A DNA stretch of 64,000 nt from Anaerolineales bacterium (GCA_015075275.1 JABTUU010000001.1:434001-498000); one strand, 5' to 3'; counted from the first letter of the stretch, positions 26,614 to 36,340 are shown. A program made the numbers and translations. Notes: generated by a model from the sequence alone, not told the origin.

Positions 26614-27397
26614 GGGAGTGTCCAAGATAAGAAGTAAAATAGGGAGATGAAATGTCCAAACTGTGGAGCAAACTGGCGGCAAAGGAAAGCAGGATTCAAT
26701 CATTCAGGAAGCCAACGATACAAATGTGGAGAATGCGGGCGGGCATATACGCCTGTGGCAAAGGAGAAAGGGTATCCGAAGGAAACACGCATGTTGGCAT
26801 TGCGGATGTATATGGAAGGAAGTAGTCAGCGTTCAATTGCTCGCATCTTGAAGGTCAGTCCGCAAAGTGTCTCGAACTGGATCAATGTCTATGTAGCACA
26901 ATTGCCGCCAGCGCCAGTCCCTCGCAAGCCCAGAGTGGCAGAGTTGGACGAGTTGTACACCTTTTTGAAGCGTAAAAAAACAAAATCTACGTCCTGACGG
27001 TGGTAGATCGAGCCACGCACTGCTTGCTGAGTTGGGATGCGGTCACGGAACGAAGCACAGCCAACCTGCAAGCCTGCCTCGAACGCGCCCCACAAGCCCG
27101 ACAATACTATAGTGATGCGTTTCCAGGCTACGATAACTTGTATTACGGCGCTCCCTATGAAATGCGCTCGGATAAAAAGGAAACCTATTCAGTCGAAGCC
27201 GTCAACGCGGATTTACGTCATTATCTCAAGCGGCTAGCACGTAGGTCTCGTTGTTTTTCCCGTCGTCTGGATGCTTTACTCAAAAATCTGCGCCTCTTCG
27301 CATACTGCTACAACCAACGACAATTGATGAAACAACAATATCCGCAATACAATTTGCCGCTCATTGATTTCCTGTATCCTCTATGATGGACACTCCC
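26614..27397 (+). mobile_element. IS1-family insertion sequence, copy 2 (784 bp)
   Basis: Same length, ends and orientation as copy 1. It has its own 8-bp target duplication GCGTTTTC, which shows independent insertion. It lies 119 bp upstream of the Ddl-like start codon and 88 bp upstream of the MreB-like start codon, in the divergent promoter region of these two genes. Confidence 0.95.
26647..27386 (+). CDS. IS1-family transposase InsAB' (programmed -1 frameshift), copy 2
   Basis: The first frame encodes a protein identical to copy 1 (the base change at 26820 is silent). In the second frame the base at 27334 gives Gln in MKQQYPQ where copy 1 has Arg. The A7C slip site and all DDE residues are kept, so both copies should be functional. 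Confidence 0.92.
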
Positions 27398-27405
27398 GCG
27401 TTTTC
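27398..27405. repeat. Target-site duplication, right side of IS copy 2
   Basis: GCGTTTTC, identical to 26606-26613. Confidence 0.9.
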
Positions 27406-27485
27406 ACTCGCTAGACAGCGCCCTGTCTTTCAGGTATCATCGGGTGGTTTACCGCATTTACGGTACGGGAAAGAGACATTTGCGA

Positions 27486-28493
27486 ATGGCGTTATTTTCA
27501 AAAGATTTAGGCATAGACCTAGGGACGATGTTTACCCGCTTGGCGGATGCGACTCAGGTGCTTGTACAGCAACCCACTATCGTCGCGATCGAAGCGGACG
27601 AACAGAAAATGGTCGCGGTGGGGCAAGAAGCGTTAGATATGTATGGACGCGTGCCGGAGAGCATTGAAGTGGCGCGTCCGCTGAAGAACGGGGTGATCGC
27701 CGATTATGAAATTACAGAAACTCTGTTGGCATATCTGATTCGTCAAGTAAGCGGCAGTATGCGCCTGATTCGTCCGCGTTCGATGGTTTCCGTCCCATAT
27801 AGCGTAACCAGCGTAGAACGACGCGCAGTGTACGAAGCAATTCTAGAGGCAGGCAGCCGCGAAGCGCATCTGATTCAACAACCGCTTGCCGCGGCGCTTG
27901 GCATTGATCTTCCCATTGGCTCGCCTTCAGGGAATATGGTGATCTGTCTAGGCGGCGGGTGTACCGAAGCGGCGGTCATGGCGATGTATGGCATCGTTTC
28001 CGCCGAAACGTTGCGATCGGGCGGCTTGGATTTTGACGACGCGATCATCAACTATGTGCGCCGAAAATACGGCGTGATCATTGGACAGGCGACCGCCGAA
28101 CAGCTTAAGACGCGCATTGGCGCGGCGGTTCCGCAAGATATCGAAAATAGCATGGAAGTGCAGGGACAAGATCAAGTTACCGGCTTGCCGCGTCCGGTTA
28201 CATTGACGACCGGCGAAATTGTCGAGGCTTTGCAAGACCCGCTTAAATCTGTCGTGGAGACTGGGCGTCGTGTGTTAGAGAAGACCCCGCCGGAACTAGT
28301 TGCGGATATTATTGATCGCGGCGTAGCATTGTGCGGCGGCGGCGCGCTCTTGCGCGGTATTGACAAACTATTGACAAAATCGCTTGGGATTCCCGCCTAT
28401 CTTGTGGACTCGCCGTTGACTTGCGTGGTTGAAGGTGCGGTGAAGGCGTTGCCGATGTACAATATTTTGCGGCGAAGTTTGCCGCAAGTGTGA
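27486..28493 (+). CDS. MreB-like actin-family protein
   Basis: A 335-residue protein starting at the ATG at 27486 (MALFSKDLGIDLGTMFTRLA). The actin-fold signatures of MreB are present: the phosphate-1 loop DLGIDLGT, a connect-1 like segment RPLKNGVIADYEITETLLAY, the phosphate-2 loop MVICLGGGCTEAAVMAM (canonical DIGGGT is altered to CLGGGC), and the adenosine motif ALCGGGALLRGIDKLL. MreB filaments guide cell-wall synthesis. The changed phosphate-2 loop, with Cys where Asp is normal, suggests altered ATPase activity. It stands without mreC/mreD. Confidence 0.85.
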   Translation: MALFSKDLGIDLGTMFTRLADATQVLVQQPTIVAIEADEQKMVAVGQEALDMYGRVPESIEVARPLKNGVIADYEITETLLAYLIRQVSGSMRLIRPRSMVSVPYSVTSVERRAVYEAILEAGSREAHLIQQPLAAALGIDLPIGSPSGNMVICLGGGCTEAAVMAMYGIVSAETLRSGGLDFDDAIINYVRRKYGVIIGQATAEQLKTRIGAAVPQDIENSMEVQGQDQVTGLPRPVTLTTGEIVEALQDPLKSVVETGRRVLEKTPPELVADIIDRGVALCGGGALLRGIDKLLTKSLGIPAYLVDSPLTCVVEGAVKALPMYNILRRSLPQV

Positions 28494-28525
28494 AAAAAAA
28501 CGGCCGCGCATGGCGCGACCGTTTG
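28493..28525 (-). terminator. Rho-independent terminator after upp
   Basis: On the minus strand AACGGTCGCG pairs with CGCGGCCGTT (one G-T pair) around CCATG, followed by a run of eight T. It lies 15 nt beyond the upp stop and abuts the stop of the convergent MreB-like gene. Confidence 0.85.
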
Positions 28526-28539
28526 CACATGAGCGTCTG

Positions 28540-29166
28540 CTATCCTGTTCCAAATTGACGATCGCCTGCGTCGCCTAAGCCTGGCACAATATACGCATGT
28601 TCGTTGAGGCGATTATCGATCGCGCCGATGTAAATATCAACATCGGGGTGAGCGGTTTGCATCGCTTTAACGCCTTCCGGCGCGGCGATCAGACCGACGA
28701 ACTTGATCTTCTTTACGCCCCAACGTTTCAATACGTCTGTAGTGGCAGTGGCAGAACCGCCGGTGGCGAGCATGGGATCGAGGATCAAGCAGACGGACAC
28801 AGTCGGTTCGGTGGGGAGTTTATTGTAATATTCTACCGGGCGGAGCGTATGTTCATCGCGATATAAGCCGATATGCCAGACCTCGGCGCTGGGCATTAAT
28901 TCCCATATACCTTCGACCATTCCCAACCCGGCGCGCAGAATAGGCACCAGCCCGATCTTTTCTTTGAGCTCGGAGCCGATCATCGTTTCGAGCGGAGTTT
29001 CCAATTCGCGCGGCACGACCGCTAGATCTGCCGTCGCTTCGTAGGCGAGCAGCGCTGTGATCTCGCGCACGAACTCGCGAAACTTCTTCGGTTCGGTATG
29101 TTTATCGCGCAGGCGCGAAAGTTTGTGGGCAACCAGCGGGTGTTTGGATGCGTAAACGTTGGACAT
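28540..29166 (-). CDS. upp: Uracil phosphoribosyltransferase
   Basis: A 208-residue protein, the normal Upp length. The PRPP-binding loop is [20 protein letters not shown]. Other conserved parts are [36 protein letters not shown] and the C-terminal uracil-binding [18 protein letters not shown]. It converts uracil plus PRPP to UMP. psuG at 3.2-4.1 kb and the pyrimidine phosphorylase at 43.3 kb also release uracil, so Upp would close that salvage route. A GAGGAG ribosome site precedes the ATG. Confidence 0.97.
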   Translation of the reverse strand: MSNVYASKHPLVAHKLSRLRDKHTEPKKFREFVREITALLAYEATADLAVVPRELETPLETMIGSELKEKIGLVPILRAGLGMVEGIWELMPSAEVWHIGLYRDEHTLRPVEYYNKLPTEPTVSVCLILDPMLATGGSATATTDVLKRWGVKKIKFVGLIAAPEGVKAMQTAHPDVDIYIGAIDNRLNEHAYIVPGLGDAGDRQFGTG

Positions 29167-29374
29167 AAATTTCTCCTCGAAATTGGATTGTTCGATTTTA
29201 ACCTAAAATCTTTCTTTACTGCGAACTGCGCTTGCGCTTGTTTATGTCTTCCTGAGTTTCTGATTAGGAAATTTTTCACAAGTGAATGGGAAAGGTACAA
29301 TACTCTAAGAAGTTCCCTTGGGGAGATTTCGGACTATTTTGTATAGGCTGGGAAATTTCTCCGCATATGTAGGT

Positions 29375-30163
29375 ATGATGACTGTTCAAACTCTAAATCA
29401 GCGCTTGATCGAGCTGCGCGATGTAAAAAAAATATACTCTACGGCGGCGGGCGATTTTGTCGCGCTAAAAGGCGTTAATTTACAAATTGGCGCGGGCGAA
29501 TTCCTCGGCGTGGTGGGAAAGTCGGGCGCGGGGAAATCCACGTTATTGAATATGATCACCGGCGTGGATCGTCTTACGCGCGGCGAAGTGATCGTGAATA
29601 ACGGCGAAACGGTTTCGATTCATGATATGACGGAAGATGAGATTTCTGGATGGCGCGGGCGAAACCTTGGCGTAATCTTTCAGTCGTTTCAACTGTTGCC
29701 TATGCTGACGCTGGTAGAGAATATCACCTTGTCTATGGATTTATGCGGCAATTTTAGCCCGAAGCGTTCGCGTCAACGCGCACTTGAACTGTTGCGGCTG
29801 GTTGAGATTGAGGAACACGCCGATAAACTTCCTGCGTTGATCTCGGGCGGGCAACAGCAGCGCGTCGCGATTGCGCGCGCGTTGGCGAACGATCCGCCGA
29901 TTTTAGTAGCGGACGAACCGACGGGCAGCCTTGACTCGGTCACAGCAGATCACATCTTCGAGCTTTTCCAACGATTGGTGATGGAACAGGGTAAGACGAT
30001 CGTGATGGTGACGCATGATCAATCATTGGCGACGCGCTTCTCGCGCACGCTGAGCATTATAGACGGGGAGGTGGGAGAGTTTCCGCTGCAGACCGATGCG
30101 AAGTCTGAAGATGAAGCGGTCGCGCCGCCCAAATGGCGATTCCCGTGGAGACGACGGAAATGA
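29375..30163 (+). CDS. ABC transporter ATPase (MacB/LolD type)
   Basis: A 262-residue ATPase when started at the ATG at 29375; a start at 29318 would add an unconvincing leader. Walker A is [10 protein letters not shown], the signature is [19 protein letters not shown] and Walker B is [15 protein letters not shown], followed by the switch His in VMVTHDQS. The MacB-type insert [20 protein letters not shown] is present. It is the first of four genes encoding a mechanotransmission-type exporter, coupled to the next by an ATGA overlap at 30160. Confidence 0.92.
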   Translation: MMTVQTLNQRLIELRDVKKIYSTAAGDFVALKGVNLQIGAGEFLGVVGKSGAGKSTLLNMITGVDRLTRGEVIVNNGETVSIHDMTEDEISGWRGRNLGVIFQSFQLLPMLTLVENITLSMDLCGNFSPKRSRQRALELLRLVEIEEHADKLPALISGGQQQRVAIARALANDPPILVADEPTGSLDSVTADHIFELFQRLVMEQGKTIVMVTHDQSLATRFSRTLSIIDGEVGEFPLQTDAKSEDEAVAPPKWRFPWRRRK

Positions 30164-31347
30164 GTCCGCGCCGAAAATCTCGGGCGGTTTCCGCTCAACA
30201 TGCGATGACGTCCGCCGAGGCGATGATTGACATGCATGGCGTCGTCAAAAGGTTTAAAAATGTAGCGGGCGAGTTTACTGTCCTTAAAGATATAAACCTG
30301 ACGATCAAGCGCGGCGAGTTTGTTTCAATTGTTGGAAAATCGGGGAGCGGCAAATCTACGCTATTAAATATGATCACAGGCATTGACCATCCAACCGAGG
30401 GTAAAGTTGTCATTGACGGGGCTGACATCTATACCGGAGTGACAGAGAGTCAACGTTCAAAGTGGCGCGGGCGCAATTTAGGCATTGTGTTTCAGTTTTT
30501 TCAATTGCTTCCTATGTTGACGTTGCTCGAAAACGCCATGTTGCCGATGGATTACGCCGACATGTACGGCTTTGATGAACGTCCTGCGCGTGCGATGGAG
30601 ATGTTGGAGTTGGTCGGGCTTGAAGAGTTTGCGAATAAGCTGCCCCTGTTAGTTTCGACGGGACAACAACAACTTGCTGCAATTGCGCGCGCGTTGGCTT
30701 GCGATCCTCCGCTGTTGGTTGCCGACGAACCGACGGGCAACCTCGATACCAAATCTGCAAACACAATCATTGACTTGTTCGAAGAATTGGCGCGCCGCGG
30801 CAAAACGGTCGTTATGGTGACGCATGACCCTGCGCTGGCTTCGCGCGCCACGCGCAATATTATTATCGCGGACGGCGAACTGATCAACGAAACGATTGCC
30901 AAATCTCTGCCGTGGCTTAGGCATCGTCATATGATGGAATTTACAAAACTGGCTGAAACGCGGATATATCCGCCGAAAGCCACGATCATTTCGCGCGAAG
31001 ACCCAATCGAAAATTTCTTTATGATTCAGAAAGGCGAAGTAGAAGTGGTATTGTACGACCGCAAGAAAGATGAAACCGTCATTTCTCGATTGCAGCCGGG
31101 CGAGTTCTTCGGCGAAATGGAGTTATTGAGCGGCGGTAAAGCGCTGGCGAACGTCCGCGCGGGAGCGAGCGAGGCGGTTGAAACCTTGACGATTAAGCGC
31201 GAGGATTTCAAACGCGTCATGGATATTTCACCGATCACTGCGGATGCGGTTGGCAAGATCGTCCAGCAACGACTGGAAGCGCGCCGCGCCATAGATAGCC
31301 GCACGGGGGGCTTCCTCGCGCGACTTCGAAAGAAGAGAGGCGTATGA
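30160..31347 (+). CDS. ABC ATPase fused to a C-terminal cyclic-nucleotide-binding-like domain
   Basis: A 395-residue protein. The start at 30160 overlaps the previous stop (ATGA). Residues ~20-260 form a second MacB/LolD-type ATPase: VGKSGSGKST, and LVSTGQQQLAAIARALACD, in which the ABC signature is changed from SGGQ to STGQ. Walker B is [14 protein letters not shown]. Residues ~265-380 form a cNMP-binding-type beta-barrel (IISREDPIENFFMIQKGEVE, VISRLQPGEFFGEMELLSGG). The domain could sense a nucleotide or act structurally. Together with the first ATPase it could form a heterodimer with one degenerate site. Confidence 0.9.
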   Translation: MSPRRKSRAVSAQHAMTSAEAMIDMHGVVKRFKNVAGEFTVLKDINLTIKRGEFVSIVGKSGSGKSTLLNMITGIDHPTEGKVVIDGADIYTGVTESQRSKWRGRNLGIVFQFFQLLPMLTLLENAMLPMDYADMYGFDERPARAMEMLELVGLEEFANKLPLLVSTGQQQLAAIARALACDPPLLVADEPTGNLDTKSANTIIDLFEELARRGKTVVMVTHDPALASRATRNIIIADGELINETIAKSLPWLRHRHMMEFTKLAETRIYPPKATIISREDPIENFFMIQKGEVEVVLYDRKKDETVISRLQPGEFFGEMELLSGGKALANVRAGASEAVETLTIKREDFKRVMDISPITADAVGKIVQQRLEARRAIDSRTGGFLARLRKKRGV

Positions 31348-33776
31348 AGCCGCGTTGGCGAAAAATATTCCACGATTTGATAGATAATAAAGCTCGCACA
31401 CTGTTAGTGGTCTTTTCCATTGCGGTAGGCGTGTTTTCTATCGGCGTTATCGCTGGCTCGTATCAATATATCTCGAACGATATGAGCGCGTCGTATGCGA
31501 TGAACCGCCCGGCGAACGTTGAATTGCGAACGACGAATTTTGACGATTCGGTCTTATCGTCCATTCAGAACCGAAGAAATGTAGCTGACGCTGAAGCGCG
31601 ACGCGTGTTCAACATGCGCGTGCGAACGCCCGGCTCCGATAGATGGACAACGCTTGACATGGTCGCGTTTGAAAGCTTCGAAGATAATTCGATTAACCTG
31701 CTCGTGCCTGTCGCAGGAAAGGCGATTCCCGCAAAACGCGAAGTTCTGCTGGAGAAATCTGCGTTGCGCGATCTTGCGGTGGACGTGGGAGGTCTGCTTG
31801 AATTTGAACTTCCCGACGGCTCTACAAAGATCATGCCCGTCGTAGGTTTTGTTCAAGATACAGCCGCTGGCGCTGGCGACTTCCTCGCTTCGCCATCCGG
31901 ATACATTACGTTGGATACGCTGCCCTATCTTGCTCAACCGAAACTGTACAACCGCATGTTTGTTACGGTGGCTGGCGATGGAGACGATCCGTCTTATATT
32001 CGAGAGGTGGGCGCCGCTGTAAAAGACAGTATGGAAAAATCGGATGTGATCGCGCTTCGTTCGCGGATTGCCGAAACGCATCGTCATCCGCTTGCCGATA
32101 TTGTTAACGCTGTGCTGGGTATCTTACTGGCGCTGGGCATCCTGATCGTTTTTCTTTCCAGCTCGTTGATCTCCAATACGTTAAGCGCGCTGCTGAATCA
32201 ACACCTTCGTCATATCGGTGTGATCAAATTGATCGGCGGGCAGCGCCGACAAGTCTTCTTAATGTACTTCGCGCTTATTATGGCGTTCGGCGTTTTGGCG
32301 CTGTTGATCGCCGTTCCATTTGGAGGCGTTGGAGCGTATCAACTCTCGCTCTTCATCGCCGACAAGTTGGACTTCACTCTGTTAGGCTATCGTTTGCTGC
32401 CGCTTCCATTTTTTATTCAGATCGCGGTAGGGTTGCTTGTTCCGTTGATTTCGGGGCTGGCGCCGGTTGTCGCTGGATCGCGCGTGACGGTGTTGCGCGC
32501 TCTTAGCGGCGATGTGGCGGATGATGGAAAACCCGCTTTAAGCGCGAACGGAAAGCGTCTATCGTGGTTCGATTGGATTCAGGTTAAAGCGACGCGTGTC
32601 CTTGCCGCGCGCGGACTTCATGTTCCGCGCCCGTTTGTCATCTCATTGCGCAACACCTTTCGCCGCAAGAGTCGTCTTGCGCTGACGCTGTTCACGCTGA
32701 CGATGGGCGGCGCGATCTTCATCGCCGTTTTTAACGTGCGTGTGACTCTACACGATTATATCGGACGCATCGAGAATTATTTTCGCGCCGATGTGACGCT
32801 CGACTTTGATCAAGCATACCGGATACAGGAAATTGAGCGTGTCTTGAAGAAGGTGGACGGGGTGACGCAGGTGGAAGGCTGGCAATTTATGGGCGGCGAA
32901 CTGATGGATGCGAATGGAAACGTCGTCGAAAATATCGCCTTGCTTGCGCCGCCGTCGAACAGCGATTTGGTCCAGCCGATTCTAGTGGATGGGCGCTGGT
33001 TGCGCTCAGACGACGTCCGCAAGATGACGGTCAGCGAAGGTCTGCGTAAGTCGTTTCCCAGCTTGCAGGCGGGCGATTTCGTCAACATGCGCGTTAACGG
33101 GCGGGATGAGATTTGGCAAATAGTTGGTATCTTTAAATTTGTCGATCAAGAAGGTATGATCGGATACGCGCCATTCGAATATGTTTCGAAGATTAACCGT
33201 CAGGCGAATCGCGCTTTCTCATATCGGGTCGTCACCGAACGACATGATCGCCCATACCAAGACGCGAAGGCAGAAGAGTTGGATAAATATATGCGCGATA
33301 GGGGCTTTAAGGTGCGCATCGCGCAAGCCGGCAGCGCTTCGCTAGACACGGCGGTGGAGAGTTTAGATATCCTCGTCACATTTCTGTTGATCATGGCGAT
33401 TCTAACCGCTATCGTAGGCGCGATGGGCTTGACCGGCACGATGGGTATGAATGTCCTCGAGCGCACACGCGAGATCGGAATCACGCGCGCGATCGGCGCC
33501 GACGATCGCGCCGTGATGCACACGGTGATTGCCGAGGGCGTGGTTATCGGACTTATCTCGTTTGGACTTGCCGTGATCTTATCCATTCCGTTCACCTATC
33601 TGCTCTCGATGATCGTCAGTGTGGCGATCTTTCAGACGCCGATTAGTGTGGTGTTCACCTATCTAGGATATGCGATTTGGCTGGCGCTCGTGCTGACGCT
33701 CTCCACCGTTGCAAGCATTGTCCCGGCGCGCAATGCCGCGCGTATGACGATTCGCGAGGTGCTGGCGTATGAGTAA
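31344..33776 (+). CDS. ABC transporter permease (FtsX/MacB family)
   Basis: An 810-residue membrane protein overlapping the previous gene by ATGA at 31344. A first helix (TLLVVFSIAVGVFSIGVIAG) is followed by a large extracytoplasmic domain, three helices (about residues 255-375: LGILLALGILIVFLSSSLIS and others) and a second copy of the FtsX-type unit: a helix after RNTFRRKSRLALTLFTLTMG, a second extracytoplasmic domain, and three C-terminal helices. The ending PARNAARMTIREVLAYE is typical. The duplicated architecture means one polypeptide provides a full permease. Confidence 0.92.
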   Translation: MKPRWRKIFHDLIDNKARTLLVVFSIAVGVFSIGVIAGSYQYISNDMSASYAMNRPANVELRTTNFDDSVLSSIQNRRNVADAEARRVFNMRVRTPGSDRWTTLDMVAFESFEDNSINLLVPVAGKAIPAKREVLLEKSALRDLAVDVGGLLEFELPDGSTKIMPVVGFVQDTAAGAGDFLASPSGYITLDTLPYLAQPKLYNRMFVTVAGDGDDPSYIREVGAAVKDSMEKSDVIALRSRIAETHRHPLADIVNAVLGILLALGILIVFLSSSLISNTLSALLNQHLRHIGVIKLIGGQRRQVFLMYFALIMAFGVLALLIAVPFGGVGAYQLSLFIADKLDFTLLGYRLLPLPFFIQIAVGLLVPLISGLAPVVAGSRVTVLRALSGDVADDGKPALSANGKRLSWFDWIQVKATRVLAARGLHVPRPFVISLRNTFRRKSRLALTLFTLTMGGAIFIAVFNVRVTLHDYIGRIENYFRADVTLDFDQAYRIQEIERVLKKVDGVTQVEGWQFMGGELMDANGNVVENIALLAPPSNSDLVQPILVDGRWLRSDDVRKMTVSEGLRKSFPSLQAGDFVNMRVNGRDEIWQIVGIFKFVDQEGMIGYAPFEYVSKINRQANRAFSYRVVTERHDRPYQDAKAEELDKYMRDRGFKVRIAQAGSASLDTAVESLDILVTFLLIMAILTAIVGAMGLTGTMGMNVLERTREIGITRAIGADDRAVMHTVIAEGVVIGLISFGLAVILSIPFTYLLSMIVSVAIFQTPISVVFTYLGYAIWLALVLTLSTVASIVPARNAARMTIREVLAYE

Positions 33777-33877
33777 TATATAGGAGCGAGGATCGTCTCG
33801 CCCTATTGGTTCGATACGAATTTTAGGCGGAGAAACCCCGCCCCTGCGGAATTATTGAAAACAGAAAGAAGGATGCA

Positions 33878-35041
33878 ATGAATAAAACGGTTTATAAAAC
33901 TTTGATGATTGGCTTGATCGCAACAATGCTCCTGACCGCTTGCGCGAATCAAGCCGCAGAGACGCCGTCTCCCGTTGCGGATGACGTTGCCGTGAACGGC
34001 GTTATTGCAGAAGGCAGGCTTGAGCCTATTCATGCGGCGAATCTGACATTTCAAGCGCGCGGCATTGTGGAATCGGTCAATGTGAAAATTGGCGATACTG
34101 TAAAGAAAGGCGATGCGCTTGCGCGACTCTCCAACGCCAGCGTAGCGGAGGCGCAACTCGCCGCCGCAAATCTCGAACTCATCGGCGCGCAGCAAGCGCT
34201 GGACTCTTTGAATCGCAACGGCTCCGCCAACTTTGCCATGACGTGGACGGCGTATATGAATGCGCAGAAAGCGCGCGCCTCTGCGGAGAAAGAGTGGGAG
34301 AAGTTGAATCTTGATTCTATCGAAGATCGCATCGAAGACGCGAAAGCCGAGGCGCAAGACCGAAACTCAGACTTGCAGGATGCGAAAGAAGAATTCGATA
34401 AGTATAAGGATTTAAACGAAGACAATTCCAAACGTAAGGCGGCAGACAATGAATTAGAGACGGCGCAGAAGAATTACAATGAAACCTTACGGAAACTGGA
34501 AGAAGTTGTGCGCGAGCGCGATACCGTCCGCGCCGCATTAGACGCCGCGCTTGCCGTCGAAGCCGAGGCGAAATATCAATACGAAATGTCCGCCGATGGT
34601 GTGAACGCCGATCAGTTTGCGATAGCAACGGCGCGTTTAGAGAATGCAGAGGCGCAAGTCGCTGCGGCGGAATCGAATCTTTCTAATTATGTTATTTACG
34701 CGCCGTTCGACGGAGTCGTCGCGGATGCGGCTGCTAGAGCGGGCGAGCAGGCTGGACCCGAAACGGGCGCCTTGTCCATCGTAGATGCGTCCGCGTGGAT
34801 CGTTGAAACGACCGACGTTACTGAACTCGAAGTGGTGAATCTGGCTGTCGGGCAAAACGTCACATTCACTGCCGACGCGTTGAGCGATGTGACGATGGAG
34901 GGTGTTGTTACCGAGATCAGCGATTCGTCTGTGCTGCAAAGCGGCGATGTGATCTACACTGTGCGCATCGCCGTTGATAAAGTTGATCCGCGCGTAAAGT
35001 GGGGCATGACGGTGGAAGTTGCGTTCGAGCCGTTGGAATAA
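33878..35041 (+). CDS. HlyD/MFP-type adaptor lipoprotein
   Basis: A 387-residue protein with signal LIATMLLTAC (lipobox LTAC at about residues 17-20). Then come a biotinyl-lipoyl-like half-motif (ANLTFQARGIVESVNVKIGD, TVKKGDALARL), a long coiled-coil hairpin (about 85-230), the second lipoyl half (YVIYAPFDGVVADAAARAGE) and a beta-barrel region ending in DPRVKWGMTVEVAFEPLE. It is the periplasmic-adaptor part of the export system encoded by the three preceding genes. In a cell without an outer-membrane channel gene nearby it may act as an extracytoplasmic extension of the permease. Confidence 0.9.
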   Translation: MNKTVYKTLMIGLIATMLLTACANQAAETPSPVADDVAVNGVIAEGRLEPIHAANLTFQARGIVESVNVKIGDTVKKGDALARLSNASVAEAQLAAANLELIGAQQALDSLNRNGSANFAMTWTAYMNAQKARASAEKEWEKLNLDSIEDRIEDAKAEAQDRNSDLQDAKEEFDKYKDLNEDNSKRKAADNELETAQKNYNETLRKLEEVVRERDTVRAALDAALAVEAEAKYQYEMSADGVNADQFAIATARLENAEAQVAAAESNLSNYVIYAPFDGVVADAAARAGEQAGPETGALSIVDASAWIVETTDVTELEVVNLAVGQNVTFTADALSDVTMEGVVTEISDSSVLQSGDVIYTVRIAVDKVDPRVKWGMTVEVAFEPLE

Positions 35042-35053
35042 ATTAAACGCAAT

Positions 35054-35082
35054 GTCATTCTGAGCGAAGTGAAGAATCTCGG
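35054..35082. repeat. Dispersed short repeat (GTCATTCTGAGCGAAG type)
   Basis: A 29-bp unit, GTCATTCTGAGCGAAGTGAA followed by GAATCTCGG. Sequences of this form recur between genes in many environmental bacterial genomes. A related unit lies at 36265. Confidence 0.6.
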
Positions 35083-35140
35083 TTGCTGTCATAGAAGCCC
35101 TTTGGGAAGGCAACATGCTTTATAGGAAATCTAAAAATAG

Positions 35141-35170
35141 CCTCTCGGATCTTGGTCTGAGAGGTTTTTT
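35141..35170 (+). terminator. Rho-independent terminator of the ABC operon
   Basis: CCTCTCGGATC pairs with GGTCTGAGAGG with one mismatch and is followed by six T. It separates the adaptor gene from ruvB. Confidence 0.8.
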
Positions 35171-35177
35171 GTCGGGT

Positions 35178-35183
35178 TATAAT
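35178..35183 (+). promoter_or_regulatory. TATAAT -10-like box just before ruvB
   Basis: TATAAT ends 6 nt before the ruvB ATG at 35190, without a ribosome site between; leaderless initiation is likely. Confidence 0.5.
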
Positions 35184-35189
35184 CATCCC

Positions 35190-36209
35190 ATGCCCAAACC
35201 CCGCCCTCTCGATCCCGAATCGAAACCCGACGACCGCGTGGACAACGCTCTACGTCCGCAACAACTTGCCGACCTCATCGGTCAGGATCAAGTGAAAGAG
35301 AATCTTTCGATCCTCATTGACGCGGCGAAACATCGCGGCGAGGCGTTGGATCATGTTTTGTTTTACGGTCCGCCTGGGTTGGGCAAGACCACGCTCGCGC
35401 ATGTGCTGGGCAACGAGATGGGCGTCAACGTCAAGGTCACTGCGGGTCCCGCCATTGAACGCGCGGGCGATCTCGCCGCCATCCTCACCAACCTCCGCGC
35501 GGGCGACGTGATCTTCATTGATGAAATTCACCGCCTCGGACGCGCAGTGGAGGAAGTGCTGTACCCCGCCATGGAAGATTTCTCGTTGGACATCGTCATC
35601 GGCAAGGGACCCTCGGCTCGTTCTCTACGCCTCAAACTGCCTCGCTTTACCGTCGTCGGCGCCACCACCCGACTCGCGCTCGTCACCGCGCCGTTGCGCG
35701 CGAGATTCGGCGCGGTCTATCGTTTGGATTATTACGACATCGAAGCCATGCGTCAAATTGTCGCGCGCGCCGCAGGGATGCTCAAAGTCTCCGCTGACGA
35801 ATCAGGCATAAGGGAGGTTGCGAAGCGCGCGCGTGGGACTCCGCGTATCGCGCTGAGACTCCTGCGCCGCGTCCGCGACTTCGCCCAAGTCCGCGCTGAT
35901 GGGACGATCACGAGCGCCGTCGCGAAAGAAGCGTTGGACTTGTTGCAAGTTGACCCGCTCGGACTCGACGATGTGGATCGCCGCGTGTTGAAAACGATCA
36001 TCGAAAAATACGGCGGCGGACCTGTCGGCTTGAACACCATCGCCGCCTCCATCAGCGAAGAGCAGGATACGATCATGGACGTGGTCGAGCCGTACCTTTT
36101 GCAACTCGGCTTTTTAGACCGCACCCCGCAAGGACGCGTCGCCACCAAATCCGCGTATGAGCATTTGGGCTTGGCGTGGACGGGCGAGGAGCAGGGCAGG
36201 TTGTTGTAG
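35190..36209 (+). CDS. ruvB: Holliday-junction branch-migration helicase RuvB
   Basis: A 339-residue AAA+ protein, standard RuvB length. The N-terminal [20 protein letters not shown] is followed by Walker [21 protein letters not shown], Walker [21 protein letters not shown] and sensor-1 [13 protein letters not shown]. The C-terminal winged helix follows with [17 protein letters not shown]. RuvB is the hexameric motor that moves Holliday junctions with RuvA. The ATG at 35190 is chosen because a TATAAT box precedes it directly. ruvA and ruvC are not in the window. Confidence 0.97.
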   Translation: MPKPRPLDPESKPDDRVDNALRPQQLADLIGQDQVKENLSILIDAAKHRGEALDHVLFYGPPGLGKTTLAHVLGNEMGVNVKVTAGPAIERAGDLAAILTNLRAGDVIFIDEIHRLGRAVEEVLYPAMEDFSLDIVIGKGPSARSLRLKLPRFTVVGATTRLALVTAPLRARFGAVYRLDYYDIEAMRQIVARAAGMLKVSADESGIREVAKRARGTPRIALRLLRRVRDFAQVRADGTITSAVAKEALDLLQVDPLGLDDVDRRVLKTIIEKYGGGPVGLNTIAASISEEQDTIMDVVEPYLLQLGFLDRTPQGRVATKSAYEHLGLAWTGEEQGRLL

Positions 36210-36210
36210 A

Positions 36211-36243
36211 TTGAAGGTTGCAGGTTGAGGGTTGCAGGTTGAA
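36211..36243. repeat. Tandem GGTTGCAGGTTGA-type dispersed repeat
   Basis: Successive TTGAAGGTTGCAGG and TTGAGGGTTGCAGG units. Similar units occur inside the DGR target gene (38859-38890) and after queA (about 42426). Confidence 0.6.
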
Positions 36244-36264
36244 GGCGCGAGCGCGCCGCCCCTT

Positions 36265-36297
36265 GTCATTTCGAGGAGCGAAGCGACGAGAAATCTT
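36265..36297. repeat. Dispersed short repeat (GTCATTTCGAGGAGCG type)
   Basis: A 33-bp unit with imperfect dyad symmetry (ATTTCG...CGAGAAAT) just upstream of the DGR target gene. It is of the same general class as the repeat at 35054. Confidence 0.6.
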
Positions 36298-36340
36298 AAC
36301 GGCTTTACAGGAATCATCTTCTATTGACGGAGGCTTTTTT

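Noticed and set aside
23526..27397. Composite transposon made of the two IS1-family copies and the genes between them
   Set aside because: Each copy has its own target duplication on both sides (TACAGATCG and GCGTTTTC), and the outer flanks do not match each other, so the copies inserted separately.
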